Of a stretch of 64,000 nucleotides of DNA, positions 35,548 through 45,608 are shown in pieces. Position numbers and translations under genes: made by a program. The stretch is from contig JABSSW010000005.1 of the NCBI GenBank assembly GCA_018902385.1, positions 124,001-188,000 on the forward strand. The letters run 5' to 3'. How positions within the stretch are numbered: position 1 is the first letter of the stretch; every line of letters begins with the position of its first letter. Origin of the DNA: Physcia stellaris. Taxonomy: Eukaryota; Ascomycota; Lecanoromycetes; Caliciales; Physciaceae. Under the pieces are notes generated by a model, which did no database searches, was not told the DNA's origin, and saw only the letters and a list, made by a program, of their open reading frames with translations.

Positions 35548-37095
35548 ATGTCTTCGCTCCTAGTACCTCGAGCTCTTCAAAATAGTATCCGCCAGATCGT
35601 TCGATCTAAGCCGAGTCATTATGCGTCGATTCGCAAAAGTTCGGCCTCGAGCAAGCATCCCCGAGGCTTCGCTCCTCCAAGCGTTGAAGATTTGGGGGAG
35701 CTGAGGGAGCGCGTGCAAGAATTCACTCGTAAGCGCCAGCTTTTCTTTAGATCTCTGCTTGTCACTAATCAGATTCTAGGCCGGGAGATTCCTGAAGACG
35801 TGGCCGCCAAAACTGACAGCGACAATGAATTTCCAAGAGACATGTGGGAGAAGCTTGGTCAGGCGGGGTAATGATCAGACAAGCGATTAGCTATCTCTGC
35901 GCTGATTCTGTGAATAGGTTTCTAGGGATAACAGCAGACGAAGACTATGGCGGTCTAGCGATGGGTTACCAAGCGCATTGCGTAGTGATGGAGGAGATTA
36001 GTCGAGCGTCCGGCAGGTACCACGACGATTTTGTGGGAATGTACTGACTAAGTTTTTCAGGTAGTATTGGACTCTCCTATGCGGCGCATTCCCAACTGTG
36101 CATCAATCAGCTTTCCCTGAATGGTACAACGGATCAAAAGGAGAGATTGCTACCTGGTCTTGTCTCAGGTGACAAAATTGGAGCATTGGCGATGTCCGAA
36201 CACTCTGCCGGTTCGGATGTTGTTAGCATGAAGACTACTGCAAGAGTTGTCGATGGCGGCTGGCTGCTAAATGGTACGAAAATGTGGATAACGAACGTAT
36301 GCACAAGTCTCCGCGCACGGTACATCTGGCGATTGACCTATTTCATGCTTAGGGCCCTGATGCTCACCATATAGTGGTTTATGCAAAAACAGAGCCAGAT
36401 AAGGGCTCCAAGGGAATCACAGCATTTATAGTTGACAGCAGCGCTTCGGGGGTTTCGTGTACGCGGAAGCTCGACAAATTAGGCATGCGTGGCTCTAATA
36501 CTGGCGAATTGGTCTTCGATGATGTTTTCGTTCCAAAACAGGATTTGCTAGGGCAAGTAAATCAAGGGGTTCGAGTCTTGATGGAGGGATTAGACATCGA
36601 AAGGCTCGTACTGAGTGCCGGACCGCTTGGGTAAGGCTTCGGTTCCTAGATCAATGACAGTAGGTATATGGATGAAGCTGATCGGTGACCAGTATCATGC
36701 AAGCCGCGCTCGATATCGTCCTCCCGTACACTCACACCAGGAGACAATTTGGCGTTCACATTGCTCACAACCAACTCGTCCAAGGCAAGCTCGCAGATAT
36801 GCATACCAAGCTCTCCGCATCCAGAGCTTATACCTACGCCACAGCTCGTACCCTTGATACGACCTCCACGCCAGATACAAAGGACTGTGCAGGTGCAATT
36901 CTATACGCTGCTGAGCGGGCAACAGAGTGTGCACTCGATGCTGTACAATTGATGGGTGGGATGGGCTATATGAACGAGGTCCCGGCGGGAAGGCTACTGA
37001 GAGACGCAAAGCTTTACGAGATTGGAGCGGGGACCAGTGAAGTGAGAAGAATGGTCATTGGTAGAGCATTCAATAAAGAGTATGGTAATGTGTAA
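35548..37095 (+). CDS. IVD: Isovaleryl-CoA dehydrogenase, mitochondrial
   Basis: Flavoprotein that oxidises isovaleryl-CoA to 3-methylcrotonyl-CoA in leucine breakdown, passing electrons to ETF in the mitochondrial matrix. Six exons: 35548-35728, 35780-35867, 35918-36016, 36065-36296, 36353-36630 and 36693-37095, giving 426 residues (divisible by three). The N-terminus is basic and Ser-rich (targeting). Acyl-CoA dehydrogenase motifs: [77 protein letters not shown], the QLMGGMGY stretch and a C-terminal [16 protein letters not shown]. The catalytic base is in [13 protein letters not shown] (Glu283), the position peculiar to isovaleryl-CoA dehydrogenase, which separates it from medium- and short-chain enzymes. 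The acceptor before exon 4 has two AGs (TTCAGGTAG); only the second keeps frame. Carboxylase partners are not in the window. Confidence 0.95.
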
Positions 37096-37593
37096 GCTCG
37101 CATGGCCCAAAGGCAGTAGTAGTGGATAAGAAATAAACGCGGCGCTGTGATCGCTGTAACAAGTCGACTGTCCGCGGGCTTATTGTCACCAAAGTCATCT
37201 ACACCCGATGGCGAGCGGGATGCATCGGGTTTTACAGCTATTCCTTCGCAAAGACTAGCTGCTGACTTCGGTAGTCACCGTCGCCTGAAGGCATATCTGG
37301 AAGAGTTTGGTTGATGCAACGACGGTATGGTCTCGTCTCGTGGTCACCATTGGTCAGGTCTTGATTATCTCGTTTGAGAGAGGTTCAGTGAAGAAGCGAA
37401 AGACTTGGTATGGAGGACTTTGTCTCTGGTGATGTTGAGTGAGAGTGGAAACGAATGTCAGGTAAATGGCTTTAGATGGATGTTGTGATTTTTCTGGAAA
37501 GCCTGTTATATACTTGTTGTGTCCAAAGGACAAAACTATGGAAAAGTGCACGAAAAAAGCGGACATCTCTATCTATGTAACAAGTGTGCCCGG

Positions 37594-37614
37594 AAGTTTT
37601 TTTAAAAAAAACTT
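37594..37614. repeat. A/T palindrome
   Basis: AAG, seven T, eight A, CTT: a nearly perfect 21-bp inverted repeat, followed 13 bases later by two TTAGGG units. It could be the tip of a decayed element, a transcript end signal, or chance. Confidence 0.5.
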
Positions 37615-37871
37615 TGTCAAGAGCTCTTAGGGTTAGGGTCAAATCTGATAAGATTACGAAACCTCCGCATCGAAATCAGGGTCTCAATGATCCCGCACTC
37701 GTTTTGCGATCCTATCAATTTCGCACCTTAATAGCATCTGCACCCAGTAAGTAAAACATACAAACCAAGGCTCATTTTGAAGCACGGAGTGAGCACTATG
37801 CAAATAATCAATAATTTCAAAAATCTGTCGTGGTCGCATTGAATTGTGGTGAAAACCGCATCGTTGCTTTG

Positions 37872-38340
37872 CAGGCATCGCGGGAGCTGCTTCGCAAACA
37901 GGCACGTTTCTGGCTGCAGCATCGCCTTTCAAGCCTCAGAACTATTGCGATAATGAATCGATTTCTGTCATTTTTGCAGCGTTGGATTGCGCTCATTCTG
38001 CTTTACAATCCTGTTTACATATATCAAAATCATATGTGGTTGTTGGCTGGGGTGCAAGATGCGAAGAAGCTGTACAGGTTACGAAGAGTTGAGCGGAACG
38101 TTTCCGCAGACAACTCCGCAGGCATCTCAGCTGGCGGTCTGGCACAAATTTGGCAGCGTCATCATCTTTCAAGCTTCAGAACTATTGCGATAATGAGCCG
38201 ATTTCTATCATTCTTACGGCGTTGAAATGCGCTTATTTTGCTCTACAATTTGAGCTAGACAGGTGAAAATCATATGTGGTTGCTGATTGGTGTGCAAGAT
38301 GTGAAGTAATTGCACGTTATTGAAACGTTTTGAGATGATC
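37872..38340. repeat. Diverged direct repeat, period about 241 bp, two copies
   Basis: Copy one spans about 37872-38095 and copy two about 38115-38340. They share GCAGGCATC, then TTTCAAGC(C/T)TCAGAACTATTGCGATAATGA, GCGTTG, CTACAA/TTACAAT, AAAATCATATGTGGTTG and GTGCAAGATG. Many differences are C-to-T or G-to-A, including CA-to-TA changes, as expected of repeat-induced point mutation. No coding capacity is conserved between copies. Confidence 0.75.
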
Positions 38341-39374
38341 TTGGCGTATGCCCCGATTGGGAACGTGAATTAAGTATTGGTTGAATTTATCGGCTTTAAC
38401 GAATACGGACGCAGGATTGGTCAGAATTCTTCCCGGTCGATCATCCGCGTTAAGCGATTTTAATGAATATTTTTTTATAGCAAGTGTTCTATGTACACTT
38501 TGATGGTCTCAGCCTATCGTAGTCCCTGGCGCTTGATGCGGCACAGCACGGTCGTGTGCGAGGCTTGTGCCCACCTCACCACAAGACAAAAGAGATAGCA
38601 CGGTACTTTACCCATGCGCTATCCCTCTGCAATCTACAATCGTGCTGGCGCGAAGAATGAATCCCCAGGTGTTCTGGCAGAATCAAGCCAGCCTCGCCGT
38701 CTCCCTCGCATCCGTCCCCACCCAATGCTGTATCGCTATAAGATCGGCGCTTTTCTACCTTTCCCATTTCCGACTATGAAGAACCACCTATTGGTAAATC
38801 TAATTGGAGCATCACCTGCTCGACCCTTGCTGATCAATCTGCGTCTTAGGTACGAGTTCGTCAATGCCATCTGAAGAATCTCTAAGCCGCATCCGGCGTC
38901 TCCGACGACAAAGGACCTCGTGCCGGCCACATACCTACTAGGTACCTGTATATTCAGCAAGTACCGGGAAATACTTCTCAAGACTTCGACTTTGTCTAGA
39001 CACGGTCCACATCGATCGCCTTCGTGCCTGATGATGTTTGCGAATCGAGGCCGATGGATTTTTGATTTAACTATGAGCAGTTGTGCAGCGGACGGCAAGG
39101 TCAAACTCAGTGCGGACATTTCTCGCAGAAGCCTTGAAATTCTCTAATGTCGCCGACGATGTGTACCGGAGAACATGGACTGTGAATGGCGAATGAGGCT
39201 GCTCCAGGTGCGGCTCAATTATCTGCTATATTATCCGAGTAAGGTCTGAATTCTCCTTTGTACGAACAGCGTTAGTAACAGACCGAGACCATCCAAGCCT
39301 AGGCTTCATAAACATACTGCTGGGTATTTTGATGCTTTAATTACGTCGGGTAGAGGCCACAGCTCCTGAAACTC

Positions 39375-39496
39375 TTGACTCTGAGCAATTTATCTGTCTT
39401 AAGGTAGTGGACATTCGCTCATGGCCGTACAACGCTTGATACTGAGCAATGTATCTGTCTTAAGGTAGTGGACATTCGCTCATGGCCGTACAACGC
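39375..39496. repeat. Perfectly abutting 61-bp tandem duplication
   Basis: 39375-39435 and 39436-39496 are 61-bp copies that differ at three positions only. They contain CTGTCTTAAGGTAGTGG and CATTCGCTCATGGCCG. The duplication is recent; no function seen. Confidence 0.9.
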
Positions 39497-40351
39497 ACTG
39501 CTAACAGCGACGAGAACACCTCTCTTCTTCCACTTGTTACGCCTTGCAACCTAAAAGACCCTTGTCTCACGCGGTGCAGCACCGATACGCCGATGTTTCG
39601 CTGGAAAGAATCAGACTGACGAAGAATATTGATCGAATTTGGAATCAAATCACCAAATCGGCAGTACACTTCAGTACCGGCTACCGCGTTGGGTTGTCGC
39701 TACACTCCTTGGGGCTTCACAACCTCGTAATATTGCTGCCGATCAAAGCGCTGTATAGCAAGCAAGGCGTGTCCACACCGTCATTCACTCGAGCTCGGCC
39801 GAGATGGTGTTAGGTTTACTGTATTATTTCGCTCTTACAGTAAAGTCAATCTTCAGCACCACGGTAGAATGGCCCGTATCACAAAATGCGAAACAATGAA
39901 GTGGTGACAAAGAAGACGCCGGTAGTATGCCATTACAAATGAATTCATTGGTTTTTCTTGTGGTTGCTACCCCGATGTCGGACAATGTGTTAGTTTGCGT
40001 GATGTTTATTCATCTCGAGCGTGTTACTTGCTTAGCGTAACCCAGGCAATTTCCGTGGTGAAGCCGTACTGACACATTTCCCACGGCCATAACTCCAAAC
40101 CCTCCTACTTTCTTTTACCCAAACACTCCGTACATCTTTCAAGATCTTCTGCCAACGCTCGAAGGTCCAACAAGAACAAACACATTCAAGATATCTAAAC
40201 CATAGCCCTTGAAGTCAAGCATTTCTTTGTGTACATTTCCGCATCCGGCTGGGTGTTGACCCCTGGGTGGTGGCGCCTTCACACCAACCTTCCGATTTTG
40301 ACTACGACAATATTTGCGTAGCGTTCGTGCCGCCTGGGAAGGCATCTCAGC

Positions 40352-43300
40352 ATGGCTTCTGAGCCTTCAGGCTCTGGTAAGCCACAGCAACTGCATATCG
40401 TTGCTGATTCCTTCTGATAAATTCTCGATGAGCTTACAGTAGTAGGTCTGGGTGAGCCTTCTATAGTGACCAGTGATGGTGACATCGATATGAGGGCGCC
40501 CGTCCGCTCCAAGTCTCCCGTCAAGCGGTCTCATGATGCGATCGATAGTTCGGATAATGAGGACAGTGAGGAATCAGCTCCTCAATTCACTAAGCGGACG
40601 AAAGATGACACGTATGAGGACAAGGTAAGTGTCTCCAAACCCATGCCCTCTTCTTGGTAATATTGTTTTGGCGGCATGCTCGGACTCGTGTGCTCTCAAG
40701 ATTAGTCATACAGCTCAAGTATAGCGCAAGGGATCGCTCAAGAATGACGAAGCTGACTCGGAGATTGATGCTAGCTGAGAACGAATACTCCTGATTGGCA
40801 ATTTGAGTACCTTGAGCTGGAGAAAAAGTCCACCGTTCTGCACGATCAATACATGGACCTATGGCGAGATTGGGACAAGAAGGTAAAGGAAATCGATGGC
40901 CTTCGTGAATCGCTCAAAAAAGCCATAGAGCAGTGGAATGATGACATAGGGCACGGCGAGTATGGAAGGGAAGCGGTTCGCCGCTTGCAACAGCAGATTA
41001 AAACACTCCAGGAGAGGATAGTGAAGGAGACGAACGAGCTCCAAGATGAAGTGAAGTCATGGAAGCAAACGGCTCTGAGGAAGGAGCGTGACAGAATCGA
41101 GACGGAAGAAAAGCTCTCTGCAGCTTGGGCACGTGCTGAAAAACTCCAGAAGGAGGCGAATCAAGAAGACAAACGCGTGAAGGAGCAGGTGAAGCTCGAG
41201 ACTCAGAGGATAAGAGACGCTTGGACGCTTGATGGTCTTGCTCAGAGGAAAGGTATGTCTTACTGGCATTCCTTCGAGGCACTCTATAAGAGACATGCTG
41301 ACATTCGAGCGCAGCCAAGGAGGCAGTGGAAGCCGGATTACAAAAAGTTAAAGACCGTAAGTCAGGGTCTTTGCAAAAAGCTTCCTGTCCAATGTTTAAG
41401 CACTAACATAAAATGTAGGCGAAGCGGCGCAGAAGGACGAGTACTGGAATTGCAGAACTCGTATGTCTCCTACGTTATTGGCTTCACCAAATGAATGGTA
41501 CTGACTATGACCTAATTTAGAACTCAAGAACTTACGTGAGGAGATTGAGAAATTGCAGCAAGAGCACAAAAGTGTCGTGTCCGATAGGGACAGAATAATC
41601 GCATTGGCCCAGCAATTGGAGAAGACGTTCAACGAAACGGTGGAACACAGAGACAAATTACAGACTGACCTTGATAACCTCTGGAAAGATCACCATGGCT
41701 TACAGAAGCGATTCAACGACAATGAAGGACAGCTCGAGGAAATACAGAGTCAATTCCAAGAGATGGAGTTGCAAAAGAAGAATGTAGAGAGCCTTGTTCA
41801 GGGATTCGTTGATACAAGAGGTATGTTTCTCTTTTCGCTTACCTAACTCTTTCTTAAAAGTACTAATTTTGAACGTTTATAGATAATCTGTCTAACGAAG
41901 TAGCCAATCATAAGAACGTTATTCAGCAACTAGTCAACCGCAATGCAGAGCTCGAAAAGCGACCTACCACAGAGGATGGTCAGAACATGCAGAATCGCAT
42001 CATTGAGCTTCAGAATCGGCCGGCGGAAGGAGAAGCGCAGGGCCAGCTTAATGCAGCTCAGATCCAGATGCACGACATGCACAACCGGATCGTTGAGCTC
42101 GAGAAGCGGCCAACGCTTGAACAGGCTCAAAGCATGCAGAATCGTATCCTTGAGCTTGAGAAGCGACCAACGGAGGAAGCAGTGGCAACTGAGCTGAACG
42201 CTGCTAAGAGCAACATGCAACTTGTTCTGGCTCGAATCGATGAGCTTGAAAAGCGGCCGACGGAGGAAGCGGTTCAAGAGATGCAGAAGCGCATTGCCAA
42301 ATTGCAGAAGCGGCCAACCCAGAAAGAGGCACAAAATATGCAGACACGTATCATGGAACTAGAGAAGCGGCCGACGGAGGACCAGGTTCAGGCCTTGGTA
42401 ACTGCCGCTGAAAACAATAATCAAGCCCTGCAGAGCCATGGCAAGAACCTCGAAACGCAGCCGACAGAGACGGAGACACAGGCTAAGGTGGCTGTCTATG
42501 AGAAGACCATTCAGAAACTGGAGGCCCTTGTCAGCGATCTAGAGCTGCGGCCTACAGACGAGGAGGCTCAGGCTCAGCTGACCGCCGCTGATAACACCAT
42601 CCGAGAACATGAGAATCTGATCAACGAACTCAAACTGCGCCCAACGGAAGCGGAGGCTGAGGCACGAGTGAAAGCGGTTGAGCAAAAGATGCAAGACTTG
42701 AAGAACGAGCACGACAAGCAGCCTGCCAAAGCCAATGCTATCGGTGCAACGGCAGAGTTCAGCTCGATGAACAATTTCGGAATCGGCGAGCTTGATCCGG
42801 CAGGTTTCGTCCCGATGAATAACAATTTTCATATCGACGGGCTTGATCCGTCAGGGTTCGTCCCGACGAATGCATTTGATGTCGACCCGCTTGATCCATC
42901 AGGGTTCGTGCCGATGAATACATTTGGTATCGACCCGCTTGATCCGTCAGGGTTTGTTCCACTGAATGCGTCTGACTTCGACGAGCTTGATCCATCAGGG
43001 TTCATGCCGACGGACAGGTTTGGTATGGACCAGCTTGATCCGTCGTTGTTCACGGACCAGCTTGATCCGTCGTTGTTCATGCCAATGAATGCATCTGAGA
43101 TCGATGGGCTTGGTTTGCCAGGTATGGACCACGAGAACTGGCCGCATCTCGACCAGTCTCAACCGATGCTAAACCCAACGGATCCGGTGTCCCTGGGTAC
43201 GGATCAGGTCGACTCTACAAAGCCTGCTGTTGCCGAAAGCTTTGCTGGTCAGCTCGAGTGCACCAAGGCTGTTGATGACAAGCGGGGGGAGAGTGCCGCG

Positions 43301-45608
43301 GCGGAACTAGCCGTCGCTCGGAGAAATCTAGACTGGGCAAAGGCCGAGTTAGCCAAGACTCAGCAAGACCTCAGCGATGAGCAGGATGAGCACCGCGCAT
43401 CAAGGTATGATCTGCAGAGACTGCAGGATGATTTCGACGATCTTCAAGAGAGATACGATGAAGAACAAGAGCAAAAATCCATAGATCAGCATTTCGCGAC
43501 ACAGTCCGCCCAAGACACCCAAGCCGATCATGAAGAGCTGAAGGGTCGATACAATGATACTAAGAAGCAGTGCGACGCCTTGACCAAGCAACTGTTCACG
43601 GCAGAAGCGGAGGTAGTAAAAGGTCGTAACGCTCGCGGAGAGTTGCAACGTCAGTTCAAAGATGTCAAAAAGGAATGTACCAATTTGACCCAGAAGCTGT
43701 CTGCTATGGAAACCGAACTACTGACTGCCCGGAATGCTCATGAAAAACTGCAGAGTCAGTACAACAGCCACGACAAGGACTGCTGCCAACAATTAACTCG
43801 CAAGGGCACCGAGCTGTCGAATGCTCAATCTGATCTGGAAAGCGTGCGCGTCAAAGAAAAAGAACTCAAGAACAAGCTGTCTGCCACCGAAGCCGATCTG
43901 TCGAGTTCCCGTCAAGCTCTTGAGAAACTGCAGACTCGTTTCAACAATATGGAGAGGGAGCACCAGAAGGCGAATGATCGTTGCAATAAGCTGGAAAAGG
44001 ACTACGAAGAGCTCGACACGGCGCACCACAAGGCGTGTGAACATTACAACAAGCTGGACAAGGACTACCGAGAACTCGACGTGGCCATGCAGCACCTCAA
44101 TAAGGAGTACAGGGATGTACAAGTCAGCCTCGTCACACGCGAGACTGAAATGGCGAAATTAGCCTCTCAGCACAAGGAGCAGGGCGAGGATCTCACTCAA
44201 GCCAACGAGAGGGAGAAGGAACGTAAGCACAGGGCGAAAATTCGGGAAAAGCACGTCAAACTTCAAGATGGAGAACTATTGGACCTTCGCAAGGAGCAAA
44301 AGTATCTACAAACGAAAAACACAAACCTGGAGGCTGATGTGAAGAACATGGAAACAAGGTATTCGGCTATGGCAGCTCGTAATTCTAAGCTTCTTGAGAG
44401 CAACCAAGACCTTGAAAAAAAGGTGAAGGGGTTTGAAAAGGCCGTTAGCCGACACCAGAACGCGATGGGCGTGACGAGAGCGAATTGGCAGGCCAGGCTC
44501 GAGAGGGAGACCGAAGAACTCGTGAAGGCCAATGCTGTCCTTGAGCAGGAGAGGTCCGACACTTGTCAGGCTTTCTCTGTTCTCAAAGATCAGTACGACA
44601 ACTTTCAAGTGGAACATTCGCAGATGAAAGACGACTATGAAGCCCTGGTAATGAAGTTGAAAAATGGGGGAAAACCGTCCAGAAGAGAGTCCGCAAAAAG
44701 AAGCCGACGCAGGAAGAGGCGCCAATAGCTGAAGAGGCATCACAGCCGCAGCTGCATGATGAAGGCTCAATCGCTGGTGATGAGGCCTCACAAAATGGGC
44801 ACCCCCTAATTGATCAATTAAGGTCTGCTTCTCCAAGCATGGCGCAGCAGGGAGGCCAGGGTGACGGCTATCTTAATGCCATCCTTGAAAGCAACCACTA
44901 TGACTCCAGCAATCAGGTCATGATTTGGTCAGGAAATCCGGCTGAAGCTATCCATCTAGGTACTGGCGATGAACCAGCCAATCTGGGCGCGGTTGATACT
45001 GGAAATAACGATCAAGGTATCCCCCCAATCAACGACAGTGAGTTATTCGATCAACAGCCGACTACAGATGGACTTGGCGCTGGCAATGTTGCTCCAATCA
45101 ATCACAACGAATCACCAGGTCAGGCATCGGGCGACGATGGAGACAACGCTCAAGCTATCCCTACCGCCAACAACAACAAACCTACAGCCCACCTCCCAAC
45201 CATTAGCGAAGCTCAAGCCGGCGCTACCTCCCCAGCCCCTAACAATGACCCAACGAATCAACCATTGGCTCTTGCTGAACCCCGTCGCTCAAGAACAGCC
45301 GGCATCTTGGGTCTTCTCTTGCTCATCCTCACCCTCGCCCTCTCCATTGGTCTCGCCGTGTACATGAACGCCTGCTTCAACTATGATGCTATCATGACCC
45401 GCGCTGATGACACGACTCGCGCGATGCTGCTGTCTGAGCGAATGGGTGGTGGGACTGGGACCATACAGCCTGCGTGGCTTGGGCGGTTTTTCGATGACGT
45501 GGTTGTGGAGATGATACCTGGTGAGTTCCAACCAGCCCTTTTGCGTTGCATTGCACTGCAAAAAGCGTACGCATACTGACGATTCCTGTTTTAGGCCTCT
45601 ACGGATAA
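40352..45608 (+). CDS. Tail-anchored coiled-coil protein with internal repeats; apparent frame break
   Basis: Eight exons: 40352-40376, 40440-40624, 40775-41252, 41315-41356, 41419-41460, 41521-41820, 41883-45520 and 45595-45608. They encode about 1574 residues if one base is restored near 44665; as read, the sum is two more than a multiple of three. The N-terminal 80 residues are acidic and disordered. Long coiled coil then runs through exons 3-7 with an array of ELEKRPT modules. An array of LDPSGFVP repeats interrupts the rod at 42775-43131, and a second long coiled coil follows. After the break at 44648-44703 a Gln/Asn/Pro-rich linker leads to one membrane span (TAGILGLLLLILTLALSIGL) and about 55 residues beyond it, ending GLYG. 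The layout resembles golgin-type or organelle-tether proteins, but no named family is recognised. The GLYG ending is uncertain because an alternative frame continues past it. Confidence 0.7.
41936..42700 (+). repeat. ELEKRPT coiled-coil repeat array
   Basis: About nine degenerate modules with core RIxELEKRPTEEEAQ lie within the coiled-coil gene. Spacing alternates between about 17 and 35 residues, multiples of a common helical unit. The nucleotide sequence is also repetitive (GAGCTTGAGAAGCGGCC variants). The RPT break between helices recurs at the same place in each module. Confidence 0.85.
42775..43131 (+). repeat. LDPSGFVP repeat array
   Basis: Eight clustered copies of a unit of about 17 residues, consensus (F/D)xxDxLDPSGFVPMN. 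The sixth and seventh copies are shortened to LDPSLFTDQ and LDPSLF, and a degenerate GLGLPG unit follows. At DNA level GCTTGATCC(A/G)TCAGGGTT recurs. It is inserted between two coiled-coil segments and is neither helical nor basic, so it may be a flexible binding array. Confidence 0.9.

Larger units (their letters stand above)
37096..40351. other. 3.2 kb gap with repeats, no gene seen
   Basis: Contains the tandem repeats listed separately, an A/T palindrome at 37594-37614 and two perfect TTAGGG units at 37627-37638. Many ORFs of 60-130 codons occur but follow the repeat rather than any coding pattern. 38340-38480 is AT-rich. The final 250 bases are the promoter and leader of the coiled-coil gene. 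Confidence 0.5.

Noticed and set aside
35196-35585. 130-codon plus-strand frame
   Set aside because: It overlaps the isovaleryl-CoA dehydrogenase start in another frame and has no motif or coding-like codon use.
44263-44836. 176-codon minus-strand frame
   Set aside because: It is antisense to the coiled-coil gene; its length follows from the low-complexity codons of that gene.
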